From the NCBI RefSeq assembly GCF_000160535.1, contig NZ_GG704781.1, forward strand, positions 740,003-804,002: 64,000 bases of DNA. Reading direction: 5' to 3'. The first letter of the stretch is position 1; each line of letters opens with the position of its first letter. This document shows, in pieces, positions 25,736 through 33,166 of this stretch. Made by a program: the position numbers and the translations under genes. The stretch comes from Hallella bergensis DSM 17361. GTDB taxonomy: Bacteria > Bacteroidota > Bacteroidia > Bacteroidales > Bacteroidaceae. The notes below the pieces were generated by a model. It ran no database searches and was not told the DNA's origin. It saw only the letters and a list, made by a program, of their open reading frames with translations.

Positions 25736-28459
25736 TTACTGCTGCCTGAACATCGGCAAAACAGAGCTAAGGAATCGCGAGAGGTGTTGCGGCTTGGTGT
25801 CTCGACCCACCAGTCTGGACTTGCTGTAAGTGATAACGAGCCGCTTCTTGGCTCTCGACATGGCCACATAGAGCTTCCGCGCGTCCTCGGCCAAGCCTTT
25901 CGGATTGTTCTCGTTATAGTAATTGGGAATGCGGCCGTCCACCACATCGAAGACAATGACATTGTCGAACTCAAGCCCTTTAGCCTTGTGAATGGTGGTG
26001 ACAAATATGCGATCATCAATGGTTGACGACCCACAGAGATCGGCTTCCTTGAAAGTGTTTATCTCCATGATATGGCGATTGAGCTGCTCTTTCAAAGAAG
26101 GGTCGCGCCGCTCATCAATAACGTCATCGGTCAGGAATCTGAAAATATATTCAATCTTAGGTATCTCGCGCATCCACCCGTTGCTCCTCATCTGCGCATA
26201 GAAACGTTTTGCCTCCGTCACGACAGCAGGTTCTTCCGTGTTTTGCTCACGAGAGTATAGACGTTCACGACCCGTGGCATAGAGCTCGTGGTAGTTTTGG
26301 CGCAACAGGCGGATGCGTTCCCGTGTGGTTTTGCGACCCAGAAACTCCTTTTGCGAGTTGAGAAGCTCCTGTGCCCGCGTGTTGCAATACCTCAAAAGAG
26401 ACACTGTCGCATTCACGTCGTCATCGGCCAAGTGGGAGTTTGTACCCTCCAAGTGCAGTTCCTGCAACAGTAACTTCAGCTTGAACGCTTTCAGTTCGGG
26501 TCTTAACAAACGAATGATTTTCAAGGAGTCCAAGCAAACGGGATGTTCCTTTTGCCAATCAACATGAGGCAAATAACGTCGCAGGTTATAGTCCATGATG
26601 CGATAATCATATTCTGCATTATGCCCTATCAGCACATCGCTACCCACAAAGTCGAGAAACATTTGCAAGCCTTCCTCGTGCGGACGAATGGTTTGGTGCT
26701 CGCGCTCGCCGATGATTGGATTGGGGATATCGCCCAACATCTTGGGAATTTCGCGCCCGGTCTCGATATGAACAGAGAACTTGTCCACGGTCTTGCCGTT
26801 TCTGATGCGCTCGGCCGCAATCTGAATCACATCATCATCAAACACGTTGAGTCCGGTGGTTTCGGTGTCGAACACCACTATCTCTTGCTCATTATAGATG
26901 CGCAAAAACTCCTGTATATAGGTCGAATCCTCGTAATCGAAGAAGTCGGACGGTGTGATGCCGCGCACTTCCAACCGATGAACGAACTGCCGCGCGGAGG
27001 CATTGCTCTGGAAAACCATCAGTCCCTTGAGCAATCGCGACCATGCCAAGAAGTTGTGCTCGTTGGCCAACACGCTCAGATGAGCCATGATGAGCTTCAC
27101 TTCCGGTGTGGCAAAGAGGTCGGTGCCCGACACCTTGAAATGGGTCTGCGCACGCTCCGCCAGTTTCTTGCTAATCATGTCGGCATCGTTGTTGGCATTC
27201 ACGATGACGGCTGTGGTTTCATTGGGATAGTTATCAAAAAAGCCTGATGCCATACGCACTACATCATCAAACTCAGCCTCGATGTTGTCGCTCGCCACAA
27301 TACGCAATTCGTTGCCCACCGCTGTATTGTCCTTCTTGGCTTCGGGCAGCAGTTCGGGGTCGAAATGCAATTCTCGAACGGCATAGGTGTTGAGCAAATC
27401 GACCAGATATTTGGGCGAGCGGTGGTTGATACCCAGATGATGTAGGCTGCCCTTGCAACGATGTTTCAGCAACTCCAATATCTGCAACTTGGCACCCATA
27501 AACGAAAAAATAGCCTGCATCTCGTCGCCCAGATACATAACAGCGCCCTTGTTGGCAGCAGCGTTGCCACCCCTATCATCAAACTTGAACGTCGAAAGCG
27601 CATCGATAATAGCCAGTTGCATCATGTTCAAGTCCTGCACTTCGTCCACCTGAATCCACGGATAGCGTTTGTACGAAGCATCTTCTCTCAATGCAATGTA
27701 GGTTTTCTGCAACAGGTCTTCAAAGTCGAGAAGGTTGTTTTGAAGTTTATACGCCTCGTAGGCATGTGCATAGCGCATCTTCATTATGGTTTGCTCCGCC
27801 ACGTGTCGCAAGGCCAAGTCGAAATCTTCCGAACGTATAAAGTCAAGATAAAAATCCGTATGTTCGTAGATGTCAATCATGGTTTCAGCCGTGAACGGAC
27901 GATCCTGCATCTTGCAAATAGCACACATCACGGTCACGTCTTCCTTGGTGGCACACTCCGGATGCAGGCGCAGCGGCTTGGGAATGCCATGTTGCACCTC
28001 ATACATCAGGTGAGAGAAAAACATAATCTGGCTGTAATACCGTCGGCGCTGGTTATTGGCCAGTGCTCGTTCCTCGTCTTCCTGAAGATACATCGCAAGT
28101 ATGCTCATCACCGTGTCGTCGTCTATAATCGCGCTGTCGGCCGGAACCACAGCATTCTCGAACAGAAATCGTGAGCAGAAACGGTGCACATTGCCCACGA
28201 AAACGTCCCCGGTGGCATGATCGTCTATATTTTCGGAGATACGCTCACGCATGCCTCGGGCGGCTCGGTTGGTAAACGTAAGACAAAGCATGTCCTCGTA
28301 TGCCACACCAAGGGCATGTGCCCGACGTATGCGCTCGGCCAGAATCTGAGTCTTTCCACAGCCCGGAGGAGCCAAAACAAGGTGGCATCCATCGTTGATA
28401 TCAATGATTTCCTGCTGCGTGGTATCGGGTATCCACCCCATACTTCGATTTTGCTTCAT
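25736..28459 (-). CDS. UvrD-type helicase with an embedded DnaQ-like 3'-5' exonuclease
   Basis: 907-residue predicted DNA repair enzyme joining superfamily 1 helicase and proofreading-type exonuclease activities. Helicase parts: Walker A 'LAPPGCGKT' (29-37), motif 'LTFTNRAARGMRERI' (60-74), Walker B 'VDEVQD' (271-276), 'YLGDEMQAIFSF' (309-320), and late motifs 'TTIHKAKGLEFDNVIVFD' and 'KLYVAMSRAKKRLVITYS'. Between them, about 525-700 is a DEDD exonuclease: 'VVFDTETTGLNV' (ExoI, D531/E533), 'IGHNAEYDYRIMD' (ExoII) and 'SHLADDDVNAT' (ExoIII, HxxxxD type). All catalytic acids look intact. The insertion sits in the helicase 2A/2B region and would place an exonuclease beside the unwound strand. 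It is divergent from the small HExxH gene, with a promoter at 28475-28482. Confidence 0.9.
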   Translation of the reverse strand: MKQNRSMGWIPDTTQQEIIDINDGCHLVLAPPGCGKTQILAERIRRAHALGVAYEDMLCLTFTNRAARGMRERISENIDDHATGDVFVGNVHRFCSRFLFENAVVPADSAIIDDDTVMSILAMYLQEDEERALANNQRRRYYSQIMFFSHLMYEVQHGIPKPLRLHPECATKEDVTVMCAICKMQDRPFTAETMIDIYEHTDFYLDFIRSEDFDLALRHVAEQTIMKMRYAHAYEAYKLQNNLLDFEDLLQKTYIALREDASYKRYPWIQVDEVQDLNMMQLAIIDALSTFKFDDRGGNAAANKGAVMYLGDEMQAIFSFMGAKLQILELLKHRCKGSLHHLGINHRSPKYLVDLLNTYAVRELHFDPELLPEAKKDNTAVGNELRIVASDNIEAEFDDVVRMASGFFDNYPNETTAVIVNANNDADMISKKLAERAQTHFKVSGTDLFATPEVKLIMAHLSVLANEHNFLAWSRLLKGLMVFQSNASARQFVHRLEVRGITPSDFFDYEDSTYIQEFLRIYNEQEIVVFDTETTGLNVFDDDVIQIAAERIRNGKTVDKFSVHIETGREIPKMLGDIPNPIIGEREHQTIRPHEEGLQMFLDFVGSDVLIGHNAEYDYRIMDYNLRRYLPHVDWQKEHPVCLDSLKIIRLLRPELKAFKLKLLLQELHLEGTNSHLADDDVNATVSLLRYCNTRAQELLNSQKEFLGRKTTRERIRLLRQNYHELYATGRERLYSREQNTEEPAVVTEAKRFYAQMRSNGWMREIPKIEYIFRFLTDDVIDERRDPSLKEQLNRHIMEINTFKEADLCGSSTIDDRIFVTTIHKAKGLEFDNVIVFDVVDGRIPNYYNENNPKGLAEDARKLYVAMSRAKKRLVITYSKSRLVGRDTKPQHLSRFLSSVLPMFRQQ

Positions 28460-28474
28460 GGTCCAAAGTTTTTA

Positions 28475-28482
28475 CAAACATA
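28475..28482 (-). promoter_or_regulatory. -7 promoter element for the helicase-exonuclease gene
   Basis: The minus strand reads TATGTTTG, 15 bp before the start codon at 28459, implying a very short leader. Confidence 0.5.
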
Positions 28483-28536
28483 CTCATTTTTTGCAAAACA
28501 TGGTTAGGACAACACCAAAAATTCATCATAAAATCT

Positions 28537-28544
28537 TATCTTTG
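28537..28544 (+). promoter_or_regulatory. -7 promoter element abutting a start codon
   Basis: TATCTTTG ends 5 bp before the ATG at 28550. A start site at normal distance would fall on or next to the ATG, predicting a leaderless or nearly leaderless mRNA. Confidence 0.55.
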
Positions 28545-28549
28545 CAAAG

Positions 28550-28879
28550 ATGAAGATTATACGCAACAACTTATTGCCCCCAAAAAACTTCAATGCCATC
28601 AACATCATGGGCATGCTCTTCTGTCGTAAGTCCACAGAGATTACCCCCGCCATTGTTCGTCATGAACAGATCCATACCCGTCAGATGATAGAGTTGCTGT
28701 TCATCGGTTTTTATATCTGGTATTTCATCGAGTGGCTCATTCGCTTACCCATGAAAGGCAACGCTTATTACAACATTAGTTTTGAGCGCGAAGCCTACGA
28801 CCACATGTACGATAAGTACTATCTGCAGCGGCGCAAGCGCTACGCTTGGATGAAGTATTATAAATTAACACATAGCTGA
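28550..28879 (+). CDS. Minimal HExxH membrane protein, candidate metallopeptidase
   Basis: 109-residue protein I cannot place in a named family. Residues 37-42 read 'RHEQIH', a gluzincin-type HExxH zinc motif (H38, E39, H42). A hydrophobic helix follows at once (about 46-65, 'MIELLFIGFYIWYFIEWLI'). Further on, 'FEREAYDH' supplies glutamates at 79 and 81; 'EREAY' resembles the third-ligand motif of M48/M56 membrane peptidases. The layout recalls the core of an M56 (BlaR1-like) peptidase stripped to about 100 residues. The N-terminus has no signal peptide. It stands alone, divergent from the helicase gene, with a promoter directly at its start codon. Proteolytic activity is inference; a degenerate structural role is possible. 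Confidence 0.65.
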   Translation: MKIIRNNLLPPKNFNAINIMGMLFCRKSTEITPAIVRHEQIHTRQMIELLFIGFYIWYFIEWLIRLPMKGNAYYNISFEREAYDHMYDKYYLQRRKRYAWMKYYKLTHS

Positions 28880-28897
28880 ACTGACAAAAGGTTTACA

Positions 28898-28930
28898 AAC
28901 AAGGGTATGCCGTCACAGTATACCCTTGTT
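28898..28930. terminator. Bidirectional terminator between the HExxH and GH97 genes
   Basis: 13-bp stem (AACAAGGGTATGC with its partner at 28918-28930, one G-T pair) and a 7-nt loop between convergent genes. Loop and stem resemble the clpB terminator. Confidence 0.7.
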
Positions 28931-28991
28931 GTGTATTTAATCAGAGAGTTTCTCGCCCCATTTTTTATGAGGATAGCCTGAATAAGATTTC

Positions 28992-30959
28992 CTATTCCCC
29001 TACCAAAACAATGCCGCCCATCGGCTGTATCGTCACCTTGACCTTTCCATTCCGGTCTACCTTGAGGGTGCGCAACTCCGAATCAGGCCACATCTGCCCC
29101 TTTTTGGCTTTCTTGTCAAGATAATATTGTACGGTCTTGCCAGCCAACATGGGCAGGTTCAAGTTGAGGTGTTTGGCTTCGTTGGTGCCATTAATTCCGC
29201 CGACATACCATTTGCCGCCCGACTTGCGGGCCACAACGGCATACTTGGTGGGGTATCCGTCTATAAACTTGGTTTCGTCCCACGTGGTCGGCAACTGCCT
29301 CAAGAAGTCTATCTGATGCTGCGGAAGCTCGTCCACCACGTTGGGGGTGACTTCCACACAGTTCACGCTGCACTGATTGGTGATGCCGGTCGCCATCTCG
29401 AACACGTCGGAGGTGTAGCGCCGATGACGGCTTTTGTTGTCCTTGCTCATCATGCGGTTCATCATGACGCCGCCCCAATCGAAACTTGCCACAGCGTTTC
29501 GGCCAAACGGATGCAGAGCCATGTCGTAGCCCTCGCGCTGTGCATGCTCGGAGGTAAAAAACACATTCTCGGATGCCAGAGCAGCTTCCGAGGCCACGAA
29601 GTTGGGATACATGCGCTCCCACCCACGTGGCAACGTGCAACCATGGAAGATGACTTGCAGACCGAAATCGTTGGCATCGCTGAGAATATCTTCATAGAGT
29701 TGCATGGTTTGCTGTTTGTCGCCGGCAAAGAAGTCCACCTTGATACCCTTTACACCAATTTTCTGCAGCCATGCCATTTCCTTCTTTCGGTTGATGGCAC
29801 GATGCATGATGTTTCGCGGTCCCTGCGGTGCGTCGTTCTCAAATCCGTTTGAATTATACCAGAGCATCAGACTCACGCCCTTGCTTTGCGCATATTTAGA
29901 TAACTGTTCGATGCGTTCACGGCCTATCTGCGTGTCCCACCAATTATCCACAAGGTTGTATTCATAGCCCATCTTGGCTGCCAGGTCGACAAACTTCACC
30001 TGGTCGTCATAATTGATACTCCCGTCCTGCCATATCAGCCAGCTCCACGTGTAGCGACCCGGCTTGTAGTTTTCGGAAGAGGCATACTGTTCCTCCACCA
30101 CATCATAGGGAATGGTCGTCTCTACGATTGGAGCCAACGTCGCCCCCACGGTGATGGTTCTCCAAGGCGTTTCGCCGGGCAAGGAGATGGCTGCCCACGG
30201 TGTGCCGTTGCCGTTCATCTCTCCCTCCTGCGGATAGGCAATGGTATAACCCTTGCCTGCCTGGTAGTCGCTCAGGCGGGCACCCACATATTCTCCGGAC
30301 ACGCCCGTCTCCGAGACAAGCACCCATCCGTCCGTACCCACATGGAACAAGGCCGGAAAAGTGTAGCCCACCCCATATTGCGATTTCTTATCCATAGGAG
30401 CATCGGAGCTGAACACCTCCTCATAACTGGGCTTGGTGCGCTCCCAACCCGTCATCGGTTGTATCTGGGGAGACAGAAATGTGGTGGTATGAGTGGGCAG
30501 GTTAAAGCTGCTGACCTCACCATAGATCACAGCACACTTGGGATTATTCTGCTTGGGGCGAAGGAGCCGGTAGCGATAAGCCACGTCATTGTTAGCAATA
30601 TAGAAATCGACCTCTATCGTTCGTTCCTTCTTATTGGTAAACGACAGCGTAACCCGCCGTGCCTGCTGCTCCACTCGGGATGTCTTGGTTCGCGTCATCG
30701 AGTATTTATTGGTGAACTCTTCATCCGTCTTCACCGTCATGGTGAGCCCCTGCGTGAAATCACCGATATTGGTCTTCAGGCCGAGCGATGATGTACCAAG
30801 CATTTGCTTGCCGTCGTAAGTTAGTTGGTAAGTTGCCCTTCCACCGTCGTCAGACACGGTAACAACCAATTTTCCGTTGGGCGAGGCAAAATTCTTTTCT
30901 GTTGCCCATGATGACAAGGCAACCATCATAGAGAGTGATAGGATAAATGTTTTCTTCAT
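28992..30959 (-). CDS. Glycoside hydrolase family 97, retaining alpha-galactosidase-like
   Basis: 655-residue exported GH97 enzyme that would release alpha-linked sugars in the periplasm. The signal peptide is MKKTFILSLSMMVALSSWAT. The N-terminal beta-super-sandwich (25-285) precedes a TIM barrel starting near 'YTWSWLIWQDGSINYDDQV', then a C-terminal beta domain ('KTVQYYLDKKAKKGQMWPD'). GH97 contains inverting alpha-glucosidases (SusB) and retaining alpha-galactosidases; the latter carry an aspartate nucleophile in the barrel. Here 'GVKGIKVDFFAGDKQ' supplies D409, so the retaining type is favoured, with E458 or E464 ('VASEAALASEN') as acid/base candidates. It is a single gene, far from the susCD locus, with its own promoter at 31061-31068. 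Confidence 0.92.
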   Translation of the reverse strand: MKKTFILSLSMMVALSSWATEKNFASPNGKLVVTVSDDGGRATYQLTYDGKQMLGTSSLGLKTNIGDFTQGLTMTVKTDEEFTNKYSMTRTKTSRVEQQARRVTLSFTNKKERTIEVDFYIANNDVAYRYRLLRPKQNNPKCAVIYGEVSSFNLPTHTTTFLSPQIQPMTGWERTKPSYEEVFSSDAPMDKKSQYGVGYTFPALFHVGTDGWVLVSETGVSGEYVGARLSDYQAGKGYTIAYPQEGEMNGNGTPWAAISLPGETPWRTITVGATLAPIVETTIPYDVVEEQYASSENYKPGRYTWSWLIWQDGSINYDDQVKFVDLAAKMGYEYNLVDNWWDTQIGRERIEQLSKYAQSKGVSLMLWYNSNGFENDAPQGPRNIMHRAINRKKEMAWLQKIGVKGIKVDFFAGDKQQTMQLYEDILSDANDFGLQVIFHGCTLPRGWERMYPNFVASEAALASENVFFTSEHAQREGYDMALHPFGRNAVASFDWGGVMMNRMMSKDNKSRHRRYTSDVFEMATGITNQCSVNCVEVTPNVVDELPQHQIDFLRQLPTTWDETKFIDGYPTKYAVVARKSGGKWYVGGINGTNEAKHLNLNLPMLAGKTVQYYLDKKAKKGQMWPDSELRTLKVDRNGKVKVTIQPMGGIVLVGE

Positions 30960-31060
30960 GACAGGTTTTCATTCCGTAATTCTTTCAATACGAACAAATT
31001 AGGTATTTTCGAGAAATGGGGTTAATCCGGTTGATCTGATAAATTTGGTTATATCGTTTG

Positions 31061-31068
31061 CAAATATA
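31061..31068 (-). promoter_or_regulatory. -7 promoter element for the GH97 gene
   Basis: The minus strand reads TATATTTG, about 100 bp before the start codon at 30959. Confidence 0.5.
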
Positions 31069-31149
31069 CAAAAAAGTATCAAAGGTACAATTAAAAGCCA
31101 CGTTTTCTTTTTTGAAATGCTCACATAGTCACATTTCAGCACTCAAGCT

Positions 31150-31470
31150 GTGAAAGATTCCGCCCAAACATCATGCAACCCACACTGTCGCGGGGAAGGC
31201 CCGGAGCGCATAAAGCAAGGAAAGATGTCATCATAGGAGTTCATGTTTAGCGTATCGCGGCCGACGGACAAGTGCTTCACGGCCGAAAGACAAGCGTCTG
31301 GCAACCGACAGACGCGCGTACGCCGAACGCGATACGACACGGCGAAAGCTGAAAGGTGTAAGGAAAATGGCTTGCACATACAGTGCCGAGCGCTGCAAGG
31401 CAAGTGCAAGCCTTGCCCAAACACCTATATATGCAAAGTCGCCCGGACATCACGTCCAGGCGACCTTTTC
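31150..31470 (+). ncRNA. Candidate structured non-coding RNA or repeat
   Basis: GC-rich island in an AT-rich gap. GCGTATCGCG (near 31250) can pair with CGCGATACG (near 31328), enclosing GCGTCTG/CAGACGC. GGCTTGCAC (near 31369) pairs with GTGCAAGCC (near 31404). The block ends in the hairpin at 31438-31464 followed by CTTTTC. Inside, units of about 22 bp starting CGGCCGACGGACAAG, CGGCCGAAAGACAAG and CAACCGACAGACGCG form a degenerate tandem repeat. A TAAATTTG at 31040-31047 could be the promoter. It matches no RNA family I know, and could instead be a lineage-specific interspersed repeat. Confidence 0.35.
31438..31464 (+). terminator. Terminator-like hairpin in a divergent intergenic region
   Basis: GTCGCCCGGAC / GTCCAGGCGAC, one C-A mismatch, 5-nt loop, followed by CTTTTC. 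No protein gene runs into it from either side, so it would serve an unannotated transcript. Confidence 0.6.
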
Positions 31471-31832
31471 ACTTCTCGAATGTTTTAGCAATTTGTCTTT
31501 ATGTAGTTATGATCTTTAGAAATCACATTTGCTCATTATTTCTAATAATATTGCAAAGATAAGGATTAAACCAGTGCATGTCAAAAATTGTTATAGCTTT
31601 TCGACGAAAAACAACGAAAACGTTTACGAGAGATTTCTAATTCGACCTGCAACACGCTAAAGTCGTGATTCCGAAATACCAAGACAGCTTACCCGTGAAC
31701 TTGAATCGATGACGATTTCCAGACACGAATCAACAACTCAAAGAAAGTATGGGCGCCATACTATTAAGAATGAAAAAATAAAGTTGTATTAAAAAAGCGC
31801 ATGCCCTAACCCATATATTCCAATCTTTTCAG

Positions 31833-31840
31833 TATCTTTG
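31833..31840 (+). promoter_or_regulatory. -7 promoter element for the hflX operon
   Basis: TATCTTTG, 57 bp before the hflX ATG. Confidence 0.6.
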
Positions 31841-31897
31841 CACTGATGGTGAGGTGCATAGATGATCACCACAACTATAGATATAATACCGTATTAG

Positions 31898-33133
31898 ATG
31901 AAGGAATTTGTGATTTCCGAGGCCAAGGCCGAAACCGCCGTTCTCGTGGGACTCGTTACTCCCCAGCAAAACGAGGCCAGAACCAAGGAGTATCTTGACG
32001 AACTGGAATTTCTGGCAGACACCGCAGGAGCCGTTACCGTGAAAAGATTCACGCAAAAAGTAGGAGGGGTAAACCAGACGACCTATGTGGGTAAAGGGAA
32101 ACTTGCAGAAATCAAACAATATATACAAGAAGAGGAAGACAATGAACGCGAAGTGGGTATGGTGATCTTCGACGATGAACTGTCGGCCAGACAGCTGCGC
32201 AACATCGAAGCCGAACTGAAGGTGAAAATACTCGACCGCACATCGCTCATCCTTGATATTTTTGCCATGCGTGCACAAACAGCCAATGCCAAGACGCAGG
32301 TGGAACTGGCGCAATACCGATACATGCTGCCCCGACTGCAACGCCTGTGGACTCACCTCGAACGTCAGGGTGGCGGATCGGGCAACGGTTCGGTGGGACT
32401 CCGCGGCCCGGGCGAAACCCAGCTGGAGATGGACCGCCGTATTATCCTGCAACGCATCACGTTGCTGAAGCAGCGCCTTGTCGACATTGACAAGCAGAAG
32501 GCCACGCAGCGAAAAAACCGCGGACGGCTCATTCGCGTGGCTCTTGTGGGCTACACCAACGTGGGCAAGTCCACCATCATGAACCTGCTGTCCAAGAGCG
32601 ACGTGTTTGCCGAGAACAAGCTTTTTGCCACGCTCGATACCACCGTGCGTAAGGTGGTCATCGGGAACCTGCCGTTCCTGCTGGCCGACACCGTAGGCTT
32701 TATCCGGAAACTGCCCACCGACCTGGTAGACTCATTCAAGTCGACGCTCGATGAGGTGCGCGAGGCCGACCTGTTGCTGCACGTGGTAGATATCTCGCAC
32801 CCCGACTTCGAGGAGCAGATCAGTGTGGTGAACGAGACGCTGAAAGACCTCGGATGCTCTGACAAACCCCAGATCGTGGTCTTCAACAAGACGGACAACT
32901 ATCAATGGGTGGAGAAAGAGCCTGACGACCTTACACCTGAGACCAAGGAAAACCTCTCGCTTGACGACCTTCAGAAAACCTGGATGGCCAAACTCGATGA
33001 GAACTGCCTGTTCATCTCTGCCAAGAATAAAGATAACATCGACGAGTTTCGCAATACGCTCTATCGCCAGGTGCGCATGCTGCATGTACAGAAATATCCC
33101 TACAACGACTTTCTGTATCCAATGGTGGATTAA
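31898..33133 (+). CDS. hflX: Ribosome-associated GTPase HflX
   Basis: GTPase that binds the 50S subunit and splits stalled or hibernating ribosomes. The N-terminal HflX domain (about 1-190) shows 'TYVGKGKLAEIKQYI' and 'DRTSLILDIFAMRAQTANAK', then the Gly-rich 'GPGETQLEMDRR' linker. The G domain has G1 'VGYTNVGKST' (about 218-227), G3 'ADTVGFIRKLPTDLVDSFKS', G4 'VFNKTD' and G5 'ISAKN'. 411 residues is normal, with a short Bacteroidota C-terminus. It starts a tight run: DUF4954 (33 bp on), M16 peptidase (36 bp), fumarase (77 bp), probably one transcript ending at 39736-39766. Confidence 0.97.
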   Translation: MKEFVISEAKAETAVLVGLVTPQQNEARTKEYLDELEFLADTAGAVTVKRFTQKVGGVNQTTYVGKGKLAEIKQYIQEEEDNEREVGMVIFDDELSARQLRNIEAELKVKILDRTSLILDIFAMRAQTANAKTQVELAQYRYMLPRLQRLWTHLERQGGGSGNGSVGLRGPGETQLEMDRRIILQRITLLKQRLVDIDKQKATQRKNRGRLIRVALVGYTNVGKSTIMNLLSKSDVFAENKLFATLDTTVRKVVIGNLPFLLADTVGFIRKLPTDLVDSFKSTLDEVREADLLLHVVDISHPDFEEQISVVNETLKDLGCSDKPQIVVFNKTDNYQWVEKEPDDLTPETKENLSLDDLQKTWMAKLDENCLFISAKNKDNIDEFRNTLYRQVRMLHVQKYPYNDFLYPMVD

Positions 33134-33166
33134 TAAAAAAATAGAATACAGAAACGTTAGCTCTTT

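Larger units (their letters stand above)
30960..31897. other. Divergent intergenic region with structured GC-rich block
   Basis: Between GH97 (minus) and hflX (plus). It holds the GH97 promoter, a structured GC-rich block ending in a terminator-like hairpin (about 31150-31470), about 270 bp in which I see nothing (31560-31830), and the hflX promoter. Confidence 0.7.

Noticed and set aside
31143..31488. Open frames on both strands (93 and 81 residues) in the GC-rich intergenic block
   Set aside because: Arg/Cys-rich translations of inverted repeats, with no promoter or start signal that fits; treated as non-coding.
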